From Pseudanabaena sp. FACHB-1998 (GTDB taxonomy: Bacteria > Cyanobacteriota > Cyanobacteriia > Pseudanabaenales > Pseudanabaenaceae): a stretch of DNA of 35,809 nt. Below are positions 25,901-33,556 of this stretch, one piece after another. Where the stretch lies: positions 1-35,809 of the forward strand of contig NZ_JACJQA010000005.1 in assembly GCF_014696355.1 (NCBI RefSeq), written 5' to 3'. The position numbers and the translations under genes were made by a program. The notes below the pieces were generated by a model. It ran no database searches, was not told the DNA's origin, and saw only the letters and a program-made list of their open reading frames with translations. Position 1 is the stretch's first letter, and each line of letters opens with the position of its first letter.

Positions 25901-27718
25901 TGGGACTGCACAACCAATGCAGTGTTTTTCTCTGCTAGATATAAGACGATGTTGGGGTATACAGAGAACGAACTAACTCCAGATGTTGATTCTTGGATTA
26001 AGTTAGTACATCCCGAAGATTTTAATCGGGTGATGTCTACGGTCGAAAGCTATTGGGCGGGAGAAATTCCTCACTACATCGCCGAGCATCGAGTCCGTTG
26101 TAAAGATGGCTCTTACAAATGGATTTTAGCGAGGGGAATGGCTCTTTTTAATAACGGAACGCCCATCAGGATGATTGGCTCGCATACAGACATCACGGCT
26201 CGTAAGCAAGCTGAGTTTGAACTTGCTAAGGCAAAAGAGGATGCAGATTCGGCAAATAGGGCTAAGAGCGAATTTTTAGCAAACATGAGCCATGAATTAA
26301 GAACGCCCCTTAATGGCATTCTTGGCTATGTGCAGATTTTGCAACGCGATCGCAATTTAAACCCTAAGCAAATCGAAGGCATTAATGTGATCAGGCAATG
26401 TAGCCATCATTTGTTGAATCTAATTGCGGATATTCTGGATTTATCAAAAATTGAAGCCCAAAAGATGGAGTTAATTGAAAGTGATTTTCATCTTCTCGGT
26501 TTCTTGCAAGGTGTTGTCGAAATTTGTGCGGTTAGGTCAGAGCAGAAAGGCATCACATTTACCTATTTGTCTTCGGGTAATTTGCCCGTTGGGATCATTG
26601 CCGATGATAAGCGTCTCCGCCAAGTTCTACTAAATTTAATCGGTAATGCGATTAAATTTACGGACAATGGCGGTGTTACCTTTAGGGTTGAGGCAATCGC
26701 CCCAGATATTACTTATTCAGATTTAGGCGATCGCCAGATTCAAAATATACACAAAATTCGATTTCAAGTGGAAGATACAGGGATTGGGATCAGTAGAGAA
26801 CTTCTAGAAAATATATTTTCCCCCTTTGAGCAAGCAGGTAATTCGCAATCAAAATCTGAAGGTACGGGTTTGGGTTTAGCAATTAGCCAAAATATTGCGG
26901 CTCTTATGGGCAGTTCCATACAGGTTAAAAGTGAACTAGGAAAAGGTAGTACATTTTGGCTTGATTTAAATTTAAAAGCGACAAATGTTGACTTCGATTG
27001 CATCCAAACTAATAGCCAATCTAAACAACGCAAAATCATAGGATTTGAAGGCAGAAAGCAAACAGTTTTATTGGTTGATGATAAGTGGGAAAATCGGATG
27101 GTGTTAGTAAAGTTACTAGAAGAAATTGGATTTTCGATTGTTGAGGCAAATAATGGCAAAGAGGCTCTAGATATAGTGTCCGAGGTAAAACCTGATCTGA
27201 TTATTACTGATTTAGTTATGCCAGTGATGGATGGTTTTGAAATGATTCGACAATTTAGGCGATCGCCCGAGTTCCATAATGTGGTCATTATCGTTACTTC
27301 GGCAAGCGCATTTAGTAAAGATGAAAATCAAAGTCTGGAAATAGGAGGTAATGATTTTTTACCTAAGCCAATTCAATTTGACAATTTGCTAAATAAAATC
27401 AAAGAGCATCTCCAAATAAACTGGATATATGAAGAAATAAAACCATCTCAAGGTTCTAACCTATTAGAAAATAATTCAACTAATGAAATTTCTACAATCA
27501 ATCAAAAAACTATGAAAGCTCCACCAACTTCCGAAATAGAATTTCTTTACGATCTGGTAATGCAAGGGAATATTAATGGCATTATTGAACGTTCCATCGA
27601 CCTTGAAAAGCAAAGTCTTAATTTCGCACCTTTTGCTCAGGAGTTACAAAAGATGGCAAATGATTTTCAAATCAAGAAAATAAAAGAATTTATTAAGTCT
27701 TATAGCAATCCTCAATGA
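22979..27718 (+). CDS. Hybrid sensor histidine kinase (dCache-HAMP-GAF-PAS-GAF-PAS-HisKA-HATPase-REC)
   Basis: 1579 residues. Order: TM helix (about 21-42), periplasmic dCache-like sensor (45-350), TM helix (355-378), HAMP (about 380-430), coiled coil, GAF 1 (470-640), PAS 1 with PAC (650-770), GAF 2 (780-950), PAS 2 with PAC (960-1076), HisKA with NMSHELRTPLNGILGY (H1105), ATPase with N box NLIGNAIKF and G boxes EDTGIGIS and GTGLGLAIS, and a receiver with phospho-acceptor D1411 (IITDLVMP). A roughly 60-residue helical tail follows. GAF 1-PAS 1 and GAF 2-PAS 2 are about 310 residues apart and clearly a tandem duplication (WQLALEGNNDGIWDW versus WQLVLEGNNDGIWDW). GAF cysteines typical of bilin binding are not obvious. 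All kinase residues look intact. The REC-GGDEF-EAL gene 75 nt downstream is the likely partner. Confidence 0.95.
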   Translation: MLENTANPENQKFRKVSIRLLMTFPFILQIIAAVWTIGYFSFQNEQKKANDFSSKLRANTIRALKQEINDYLRSPIQAVKLNIQARKSDPIDTQLSSDIIQQFKRLSNVFSTIDDINVGDKGGNYIGLTRQDNGFILKITDEFPKVSWYQSNPNGSLISGNSKDLNYDPRTSLWYQKAIANKDLVWTDIYLLANSKDLGISATQALFDNQGNPRHAIAAGLNLSKISELLGKTQFTPSSQIFIIEKSGLMVASSIKMTPLTIKQGEDFQRIKASQSDNLVIRETIVATKNQLGKLEEIGGMAQLEIDIPQSINGNTNQEKQIIEIYPYRDSAGLDWYIFIVIPESDILSKAYDGANFILWLCIFVGGILIILGILTTRLIVKPIFQLRDVSLAIASEKFEQPIPTSRIAEISILAQSLDCMRLQLSQSREQLQDYSRSLERKVEERTSELENEIRDRIAIQNELQEKAVIVSQHYQVLNSLAKEESILRGNLDICVKMLTEAVSKTLKVERSSIWLGKGDKENWTCLDLFLLSSETHATESNSIPKTVQYLGKLKTELAISVNDALNDDRTSELIDDYLIQLGITSILEIPLRQNNELVGMLCLEHTGEPRNWSLLDQSFARSIGDLVALAIESANRQLAEQQLKESEERWQLALEGNNDGIWDWNCQTNEAFYSPRYQTMLGYGENELVPHADTWHSLIHPEDLELAINTTNDYLDKKTSTYVLEHRLRCKDGSYKWILARAKALFNEQGKPIKMIGSHTDVTDRRRYEEELQKRAATLSLHNQVLAKLAGDEKLRLGDLKANIRLLTETLAQILNTERASLWMAKHKSVYWECLDQFILSSHQHITEPDLAIANYPNYLASLQSELVLPITDAITDPRTCELATDYLSVLGIKSMLEIPIRRDEMTIGVLCIEHTGYFRKWTLEEQSFARSIGDLVILSIESSNRNLAEQQLKESEKRWQLVLEGNNDGIWDWDCTTNAVFFSARYKTMLGYTENELTPDVDSWIKLVHPEDFNRVMSTVESYWAGEIPHYIAEHRVRCKDGSYKWILARGMALFNNGTPIRMIGSHTDITARKQAEFELAKAKEDADSANRAKSEFLANMSHELRTPLNGILGYVQILQRDRNLNPKQIEGINVIRQCSHHLLNLIADILDLSKIEAQKMELIESDFHLLGFLQGVVEICAVRSEQKGITFTYLSSGNLPVGIIADDKRLRQVLLNLIGNAIKFTDNGGVTFRVEAIAPDITYSDLGDRQIQNIHKIRFQVEDTGIGISRELLENIFSPFEQAGNSQSKSEGTGLGLAISQNIAALMGSSIQVKSELGKGSTFWLDLNLKATNVDFDCIQTNSQSKQRKIIGFEGRKQTVLLVDDKWENRMVLVKLLEEIGFSIVEANNGKEALDIVSEVKPDLIITDLVMPVMDGFEMIRQFRRSPEFHNVVIIVTSASAFSKDENQSLEIGGNDFLPKPIQFDNLLNKIKEHLQINWIYEEIKPSQGSNLLENNSTNEISTINQKTMKAPPTSEIEFLYDLVMQGNINGIIERSIDLEKQSLNFAPFAQELQKMANDFQIKKIKEFIKSYSNPQ

Positions 27719-27792
27719 GTCATAAGAAACACAAGCTGATAACAAGGAGCTTAATCACCCTGCCTTTCTCGCAAATTATTTAAATTAAAGTG

Positions 27793-29661
27793 ATGAATAC
27801 TAAAAACATGTCGAATAAAGAAATATTAGGTAAGATATTAATCGTCGATGATAATCCGAATAATCTTAAGGTTTTATCTGGAAGTTTAGCTAATAATAAT
27901 TGGGAAATTTTAGTTGCTGTTGATGGGGAAAGTGCGATCGAGCAGGCTATTTATGTTAGACCAGATCTCATTTTTTTAGATGTCATGATGCCAATTATGG
28001 ATGGGTTTTCAGCTTGTAAAATCTTAAAAAGCACGCCAGAAACCAGCAAAATCCCCATCATTTTTATGACTTCTCTTTCTGACACCTTAGACAAGGTTAA
28101 GGGATTTGAACTAGGAGCCGTAGACTATATCACGAAACCCTTTGATCGCGATGAAGTTGTCGCTAGAGTAAATACCCATTTACAAGTTAGTTTTTTAACA
28201 AGGCAAATACAGGAAAAAAATCAACAACTGCAAAGCTTTGCTCAAGAATTAGAGAATCGCGTTAACGAGCGAACAATGGAGCTTTCGGGAGCGCTTTCTG
28301 ATTTACAAAAAGCTCAGGCTCAATTATTGCAAAGAGAACAAAGACTTGCCTATGAAGCTTTTCACGATACGCTTACAGGTTTACCAAATCGAGCTTGGTT
28401 GATGCAACGTTTGCAATATTTAACTACCCAAAATCAACTTTATGCGGTTCTATTTACCGATCTCGATCGCTTTAAAGTAATTAATGACAGTCTCGGTCAC
28501 TTAGTCGGTGATGAGTTACTTCAGCAAGCTACGCGCAGACTGAGAGCCTCTTTGCCCTCTCGTGCTAATGTTTCTAGATTTGGTGGCGATGAATTTATCA
28601 TTCTCTTTGAAGATATTCAAAATCTTGAAGAAGCAACCGATCTAGCCGATCATATTCAAATGGAGCTAGCCAATCCTTTTAAGATCCACGATTACGAACT
28701 ATTTGTCAGCATCAGTATCGGTATTACTATTGGTTCTCAGGATTATCAACAGCCTGAAGATATTCTTAGAGACGCGGATATTGCCATGTATCAGGCTAAG
28801 CACAAAGGACGTGGACGCTATGATGTGTTTAACCCTGATATTCGGGAGGTGGCGATCGCCCGATTAGATCTCGAAAATGATTTACGGCGGGCGATCGAAC
28901 GTCAAGAATTTTGTATGTACTATCAGCCCATCTTTTGTTTGCAATCTAATCAAATTCGTGGCTTTGAATCTTTAGTACGCTGGAATCATCCCTCAGGAAA
29001 GTTAATATCTCCATCTAAGTTTATTCCCATCGCCGAGGAAATTGGTTTAATCAACTCTTTGGGTTGGTGGGTGTTGCGCGAGTCCTTGAGTCAATTCCAA
29101 ACTTGGTGTAAATACTTTCGCGATCGCGATGGAGTTAACCATGACTTCCTTAACTCTCTATGGATAAATGTAAATATTTCACCAATTCAACTTAAACAGG
29201 TAAACTTCGCTCAAAATGTTCAACAGATTTTAGATGATTGTCAACTGCCGAGTAATTGCTTGAAACTGGAAATTACGGAAAGCTGCCTTCTAGAATCCTC
29301 TAGCATCGAATCGATCGCCCTTGAACAATTAAAGAGCCTCAATATTAAACTTTGTATTGACGACTTCGGCACGGGATACTCTTCGTTAAGTCGTTTGCAC
29401 GAACTACCGATTCACACCTTAAAAATTGATCGAGCCTTTGTCAAAGATCTGGAAGCCAACTCTAACAACAGCATTATTAACACAATCATTAATCTCGCCC
29501 ATGGTTTACATATGGATGTAGTTGCCGAAGGAATTGAGTCAGAAGAACAAAAACAAATTTTGCGATCGCTTTCTTGTGACTATGGGCAAGGATACCTTTT
29601 ATCACAGCCTCTAGACGCGAAGGCTGCAAAATATTTGCTTGAATCGTGCAGCTCTTGCTAA
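27793..29661 (+). CDS. Response regulator with GGDEF and EAL domains (cyclic di-GMP)
   Basis: 622 residues from the ATG at 27793; a GTG directly in front (27790) is an alternative. The receiver domain covers about 12-125 with phospho-acceptor D63 (LIFLDVMMP). A coiled coil (140-185) leads to a GGDEF domain with an intact RFGGDEF motif (264-268), so diguanylate cyclase activity is possible. The EAL domain starts GFESLVRWNHP: Leu-after-Ser replaces Ala, but the metal-binding Glu (392) is kept, as are KLEITES and CIDDFGTGYSSL. Phosphodiesterase activity is thus also possible. The gene directly follows the hybrid kinase on the same strand and is probably controlled by it. Confidence 0.95.
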   Translation: MNTKNMSNKEILGKILIVDDNPNNLKVLSGSLANNNWEILVAVDGESAIEQAIYVRPDLIFLDVMMPIMDGFSACKILKSTPETSKIPIIFMTSLSDTLDKVKGFELGAVDYITKPFDRDEVVARVNTHLQVSFLTRQIQEKNQQLQSFAQELENRVNERTMELSGALSDLQKAQAQLLQREQRLAYEAFHDTLTGLPNRAWLMQRLQYLTTQNQLYAVLFTDLDRFKVINDSLGHLVGDELLQQATRRLRASLPSRANVSRFGGDEFIILFEDIQNLEEATDLADHIQMELANPFKIHDYELFVSISIGITIGSQDYQQPEDILRDADIAMYQAKHKGRGRYDVFNPDIREVAIARLDLENDLRRAIERQEFCMYYQPIFCLQSNQIRGFESLVRWNHPSGKLISPSKFIPIAEEIGLINSLGWWVLRESLSQFQTWCKYFRDRDGVNHDFLNSLWINVNISPIQLKQVNFAQNVQQILDDCQLPSNCLKLEITESCLLESSSIESIALEQLKSLNIKLCIDDFGTGYSSLSRLHELPIHTLKIDRAFVKDLEANSNNSIINTIINLAHGLHMDVVAEGIESEEQKQILRSLSCDYGQGYLLSQPLDAKAAKYLLESCSSC

Positions 29662-29734
29662 ATCATCGAAAATAAGAACGCTATAATCTTGTCATAACAA
29701 TTTTACAGATATCTTCGGCATCTGAACATTAGCT

Positions 29735-30814
29735 ATGATCGCAACATCACAAGTTCCCGCTACCGTCCTGACAGGCTTCCTTGGCGCAGGCAAAACCACT
29801 TTACTAAATCATATTCTTACGGCTGAACATGGCAAAAAGGTTGCTGTCATTGTTAATGAATTTGGCGAAATCGGTATCGATCAGCAATTAGTAATTGGTG
29901 CTGACGAAGAAATTTTTGAGATGAATAATGGTTGTATTTGCTGCACCGTGCGTGGCGATCTAATTCGGATCATTGGCAACCTGATGCGCCGCCGCAACAA
30001 ATTTGATCACCTCCTCATTGAAACCACAGGTTTAGCCGATCCTGGCCCCGTGATTCAAACTTTCTTTATGGATGAAGATATTCATCGACAAGTGGAGCTT
30101 GATGCGGTGGTCACGGTGGTGGATGCTAAGCACGTCCAACAACATTGGGGCGATCGCGAAGTTCTGGAGCAAATTGGCTTTGCGGATGTAATTTTGCTCA
30201 ACAAGACCGATCTAGTTACTTCTGCGGAACTAGACGAACTCGAAGCAAAAATCAAGCATTTGAATGTTTTAGCAAGAGTTGATCGGGTTCAGCTAAACCA
30301 AGCTAATACCGAAAATATTGAAGACAGCATTAACAAAGTTCTCAATGTTGGTGGGTTTGACCTTGATCGAATCCTTGAGAAGAATCCTGAATTTCTTGCT
30401 GCTCAAATCAAAGATGATCACGACCATGAGCATCACGACCATGAACACGAGCATCATGAGCATGATCACGACCACCATGAACATGAGCATCACGAACATC
30501 AACACCATATCCATGACGAGGAAGTCGGCTCGGTCAGCATCTTAGAAGCTGGCTCCGTCAATCCTTACAAGTTTCAAGCATGGATCAGCGAGTTATTGAG
30601 AACTCAAGGTCAAGATATTTTTCGTTCTAAGGGAATTATCAATTTCTCTGGTTCTGAGGAGCGTTTGGTATTTCAGGGTGTGCATATGCAGTTTGATGCC
30701 ACGCGCGATCGCCCTTGGAAAGAAAACGAACTTCGCAAAAATCAATTAGTTTTTATCGGTAGACATCTGGAAGAGGCGAAGTTGCGCGAAGGTTTTCTAG
30801 GTTGCTTGATTTAA
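29735..30814 (+). CDS. COG0523 (CobW/ZNG1-type) GTPase metallochaperone
   Basis: 359 residues. A Walker A GFLGAGKTT lies at 14-22, the metal-binding CxCC in GCICC (66-70) and the guanine-specificity NKTD at 156-159. Between the GTPase and the C-terminal CobW_C domain lies a linker (229-260) with 19 histidines in 32 residues, alternating with Asp and Glu; this is a likely zinc or nickel store. The C-terminal domain shows IINFSGSEERLVFQGVHMQFD. Such proteins deliver zinc or other metals to client enzymes, often under zinc starvation. No Zur operator of the usual palindromic type was seen in the 73-nt leader. A TATAAT at 29682-29687 may be its -10 box. Confidence 0.92.
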   Translation: MIATSQVPATVLTGFLGAGKTTLLNHILTAEHGKKVAVIVNEFGEIGIDQQLVIGADEEIFEMNNGCICCTVRGDLIRIIGNLMRRRNKFDHLLIETTGLADPGPVIQTFFMDEDIHRQVELDAVVTVVDAKHVQQHWGDREVLEQIGFADVILLNKTDLVTSAELDELEAKIKHLNVLARVDRVQLNQANTENIEDSINKVLNVGGFDLDRILEKNPEFLAAQIKDDHDHEHHDHEHEHHEHDHDHHEHEHHEHQHHIHDEEVGSVSILEAGSVNPYKFQAWISELLRTQGQDIFRSKGIINFSGSEERLVFQGVHMQFDATRDRPWKENELRKNQLVFIGRHLEEAKLREGFLGCLI

Positions 30815-30816
30815 TA

Positions 30817-30853
30817 TCAAAGGAAGAAATGGCTACGCCATTTCTTCCTTTGA
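30817..30853 (+). terminator. Terminator hairpin of the COG0523 gene
   Basis: TCAAAGGAAGAAATGGC (30817-30833), loop TAC, GCCATTTCTTCCTTTGA (30837-30853), 17 bp perfect, beginning 2 nt after the stop codon. Confidence 0.8.
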
Positions 30854-30878
30854 AAAACCTTACTGGGATTGCTAGATC

Positions 30879-30933
30879 AAAGCCCAAGAAGAGAAGGTCT
30901 GCGCTAAGCGCAGACCTTCTCTTCTTGGGCTTT
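30879..30933 (-). terminator. Terminator hairpin of desA
   Basis: A 26-bp perfect stem (30879-30904 with 30908-30933), loop TAA, arm AAAGCCCAAGAAGAGAAGGT. It lies 20 nt past the desA stop on the minus strand. The left flank TTGCTAGATCAAAGCCC resembles the inner flank of copy A (TTGCTAGGACACAAAACCC in reverse complement). Confidence 0.8.
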
Positions 30934-30953
30934 ATTAATAGACTTGATGTTAA

Positions 30954-31994
30954 CTAAGCTGATTTAGAGGCAGTATCAACTTCATCAAAAGCTTTATAGC
31001 ACTTCTCCGCATCATAAATATGGCAGCGATCGCCAATATCTTTCATTAACTCCCATGAGAACTTAGTCTTGTACATATATTGTCCCCAATTCTCATCAAG
31101 AGACTTATGTGCTAGACGTAGATTATAGGAAGGAATACCCGTAGATACGTGGTGAGGAACATGCACGTTAATGTCGTGACATAGAATTTCCACCCAAGCA
31201 GGATAGTCGCAATGCACAGTACCAGTTAACTGATCAGTAGCCGCAATCCATTTGTCCTTATCCTTAAATTGGATATCGGGCATGGTGTGGTGAACAATTG
31301 TGAAAGTACTCATCCAGAAGTGATATACCAACCAAGGCATCAAGAAGAAGCTAATAAATCCTGTAAAGCCTGTGGTGTAAATCAAAACAGGAATCGCGAT
31401 CGCCGCAAAAGCAATTACTAGGCGATAGGAAAACTTTACTTGCTCTTGCTGACGCTCAGGATAGATACTGGCGTTGAAGTGTAAGTTAGCCCAATGAATA
31501 ATCGAACCAATCCACCAATAACGGGTACGAATTAGACGATAGATATTGGTAATTAAACCTTTGCCCTGTTCATATTCTTCAACGGTGAAAGGATACCAAG
31601 CATTATCTTCACCCATTTTATTGGTATGCAAGTGGTGATGATCATGCTTGAAGCGCCAGCCGTGGAAGGGATAGAGCAATGGTAAGAAAGCGATATGTCC
31701 GACGAGGTCGTTAACCCAATTTTTGTTAGAAAATGAGCGATGTCCACAGTCATGACCAATTACAAACCAACCCGTGAGAGCCGTACCTGTAAAAATCCAA
31801 GCGAAGGGTAGTAAGTACCAAGGCGAAAAGGCAATACTTGCGTAGCCTAATGCGGCGGCTGTTAGGGATAGTAAAACTCCAAACCAAGCTTTGAGAGGTT
31901 TTTTCTCAAAATACTCAGAAGGTATAGTTTTGATGATGTCGCGAAGAGTTGTCTCAGGTGTAAGAGTATGTGAGGAATTTTGTATGGCAACCAC
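30954..31994 (-). CDS. desA: Delta-12 acyl-lipid fatty acid desaturase
   Basis: 346 residues, GTG start at 31992-31994. DesA introduces the second double bond (delta-12) into membrane-lipid C18 chains, using ferredoxin as electron donor, and is a key cold-acclimation enzyme. The three histidine boxes are intact: HDCGH (81-85), HDHHH (117-121) and HVPHH (278-282). Segments such as [20 protein letters not shown] and [17 protein letters not shown] match cyanobacterial DesA closely. Four or so membrane helices flank the boxes. The GTG overlaps the stop of the preceding 60-codon gene by one base (TAGTG), so translation is probably coupled. GGGAG about 10 nt upstream could be the ribosome binding site. 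Confidence 0.95.
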   Translation of the reverse strand: MVAIQNSSHTLTPETTLRDIIKTIPSEYFEKKPLKAWFGVLLSLTAAALGYASIAFSPWYLLPFAWIFTGTALTGWFVIGHDCGHRSFSNKNWVNDLVGHIAFLPLLYPFHGWRFKHDHHHLHTNKMGEDNAWYPFTVEEYEQGKGLITNIYRLIRTRYWWIGSIIHWANLHFNASIYPERQQEQVKFSYRLVIAFAAIAIPVLIYTTGFTGFISFFLMPWLVYHFWMSTFTIVHHTMPDIQFKDKDKWIAATDQLTGTVHCDYPAWVEILCHDINVHVPHHVSTGIPSYNLRLAHKSLDENWGQYMYKTKFSWELMKDIGDRCHIYDAEKCYKAFDEVDTASKSA

Positions 31995-32176
31995 TACTGA
32001 GCACTCCCTACTGCGGTCAAACGTTGACTGCTCAAGCTTTGCAATTGCTGTAAAAGAACATCGATATCTGATTGTAATTCAGCCAGTTCTGCTTGAACTT
32101 CTTCAGAATATAGTTTTTTGGCGGTTACGTTCAATGAAAAAATCTCTTTTGTTGGGGCTTCAGTTTGTTTGCTCAT
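31994..32176 (-). CDS. Small hypothetical protein translationally coupled to desA
   Basis: 60 residues from the ATG at 32176 ([20 protein letters not shown]); an in-frame GTG at 32206 is less likely. The second half is a probable coiled coil ([20 protein letters not shown]). No motif is recognised. Its TAG stop overlaps the GTG start of desA by one base, which strongly suggests that it is a real, co-expressed gene. Codons read as normal for the neighbourhood. Confidence 0.65.
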   Translation of the reverse strand: MSKQTEAPTKEIFSLNVTAKKLYSEEVQAELAELQSDIDVLLQQLQSLSSQRLTAVGSAQ

Positions 32177-32344
32177 ACTTCTTTTAAAACGCTGCAATAA
32201 CACCACAAAAATATTTATGACTCAGATTCTAGCTTATGTTATGTGTATTTTTGTATATCCATAAACATATTTAATGAGTAATTATACGGATCAAGTTTTC
32301 TTCTTTGCTTTTACTGTTAATTAAGTGCTTGCGCAAAATAAATT

Positions 32345-32397
32345 ACTAAAACCCGTAAAGTTGCGCCCCTACGGGGCGCAACTTTACGGGTTTTAGT
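32345..32397. repeat. Hairpin nearly identical to 15956-16004
   Basis: A 25-bp perfect stem (32345-32369 with 32373-32397), loop TAC, arm CCCGTAAAGTTGCGCCCC shared with the hairpin at the end of the FGGY kinase gene. It is not next to a stop codon here (the nearest is about 70 nt away). Confidence 0.75.
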
Positions 32398-32426
32398 TCG
32401 TAATTAATCATGCTTAGCCACTTCCC

Positions 32427-32465
32427 AAGAATGAGTGATGGCGCTTCGCGCCATCACTCATTCTT
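32427..32465 (-). terminator. Terminator hairpin of the secreted unknown
   Basis: AAGAATGAGTGATGGCGC (32427-32444), loop TTC, GCGCCATCACTCATTCTT (32448-32465), 18 bp perfect. The right arm overlaps the stop codon of the minus-strand gene by one base. Confidence 0.8.
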
Positions 32466-32872
32466 TAATACTTAGTGCCGATGGGTGTATCCGCAAATAA
32501 AATCGGGGCGATCGCGGCGGCTGAGCCAAGGCGATCATCAGCATATTCTTCGAGGCTGTAGTACTGATCCATGCGATCGCATAAGCCTTGGGGATTCAAG
32601 CTTTGGATATTGTGACTAATGATGTAGCTTTGCGCCGCCGAGCCACGAAAGGCGGCAAAGGCTTCTTCGCAATAGGCTAGCTTAGATTCTGGCGCAGCAA
32701 CAAGCCAATCGGAGCCATGCATATTGCCACTCAAAATTGGCTGACCATGAGCGGGAATAACAACCCGCCGTTCGGCAGCGATCGCTTGACCACTTATGTC
32801 AAGGCAGCAGACAATCAGGATAATAGTGACAAACAAGGTTTTAAATGCATGGGAAAGTGGATTTGGGTGCAT
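32465..32872 (-). CDS. Hypothetical secreted protein
   Basis: 135 residues from the ATG at 32872; an in-frame TTG at 32902 is less likely. Residues 1-33 form a signal peptide with a hydrophobic core (LFVTIILIVCCLDI) and an AIA-type cleavage site, so the mature protein is periplasmic or extracellular. The mature part has three cysteines (in YCEEAF, GLCDRM and the signal core), an AAFRGSAAQSYIISHNIQSL helix-strand region and ends GTKY. No family is recognised. It stands alone between hairpins and the long leader of pipX. Confidence 0.58.
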   Translation of the reverse strand: MHPNPLSHAFKTLFVTIILIVCCLDISGQAIAAERRVVIPAHGQPILSGNMHGSDWLVAAPESKLAYCEEAFAAFRGSAAQSYIISHNIQSLNPQGLCDRMDQYYSLEEYADDRLGSAAAIAPILFADTPIGTKY

Positions 32873-32902
32873 AGGTCGCTCGAATTTTGCTCGCAAGATC
32901 AA

Positions 32903-33286
32903 TTATGTCAAGGGCTTCACGATTTATTTTAAGAATTTTAAACAAAACGCGAATTAATAGGTTTTTGCCGCAAAAGCAGTTAAGGTTTGATAACATTTTC
33001 TGATTAATCACACCAAACCCACCAAAATATTAATCGCAATTTTGCCGAATAGGTTGTATTGTCTAAATTTCTGGGAGTTTTTAAGATTTTCTTAAATGTC
33101 CAATGATGAAGCTTTTGCTAAACTCATGTTATCTGCGATACAGAAAAAATTCACGCCTTTTAAAGGATTTACCTTTATAAATAAGTTTTCAGCACAAATC
33201 AAGATTTGTGCAGGAATTGTTATTTAGCCTTTCTTTCAACTGCTTTTTCTCTCTAGAACATTTATCAAATTTTTCAAGCCCGCCAA
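32903..33286. other. Upstream region of pipX without a gene
   Basis: About 380 AT-rich bases between a minus-strand gene and pipX. It holds a short perfect hairpin GCACAAATC/GATTTGTGC (33192-33211) and must carry the pipX-ispE promoter. No GTA-N8-TAC NtcA site was found by eye. A 43-codon open frame at 33096 is not convincing. Confidence 0.4.
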
Positions 33287-33556
33287 ATGTCCGAACATTA
33301 TCTAAATCATCCTACTTTTGGCTTGCTATCTCGCCTATGTAGAGTAGATGAGTTTCGTAGTTTGTTTACAACTCTCTACGCACAAAGGTTATTCTTCCTG
33401 ATTACCAATAGTCCTGAAGGTGTCCAATTTGAGCCTGTTTCGCGAGCCGATGCCAAGCTGATGGTCGAGAATCAAATGCGATCGCTGCGTCGTGGTGGAT
33501 CTGACACAGATCAAAAAAATCTTCACCATATATACAAGAGAACTTTTTCACAATGA
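33287..33556 (+). CDS. pipX: PII-interacting protein PipX
   Basis: 89 residues with the PipX hallmarks: YLNHPTFGLLSRLCRV at the N-terminus and ELFTTLYAQRLFFL-like FRSLFTTLYAQRLFFLITN, then FEPVSRADAKLMVENQMRSL and the C-terminal helices. PipX binds either the nitrogen regulator NtcA (as co-activator when 2-oxoglutarate is high) or PII (when nitrogen is plentiful). The N-terminal Tudor-like (KOW-related) fold and length are normal. The stop TGA overlaps the ispE start by four bases (ATGA), so expression of the two is coupled. Confidence 0.95.
   Translation: MSEHYLNHPTFGLLSRLCRVDEFRSLFTTLYAQRLFFLITNSPEGVQFEPVSRADAKLMVENQMRSLRRGGSDTDQKNLHHIYKRTFSQ

Noticed and set aside
23959-27288. Minus-strand open frames opposite the hybrid kinase
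   Set aside because: The plus-strand kinase has continuous, intact domains, so these are antisense shadows.
29662-29734. Zur box before the COG0523 gene
   Set aside because: No TGATAAT-N-ATTATCA-like palindrome is present; only a TATAAT-like -10 sequence.
33096-33227. A 43-codon open frame upstream of pipX (MSNDEAFAKLM start)
   Set aside because: No recognised similarity, no clear ribosome binding site and it lies in the AT-rich leader; chance is sufficient.
32903-33286. NtcA operator upstream of pipX
   Set aside because: No GTA-N8-TAC site with a suitably placed -10 box was found by eye.
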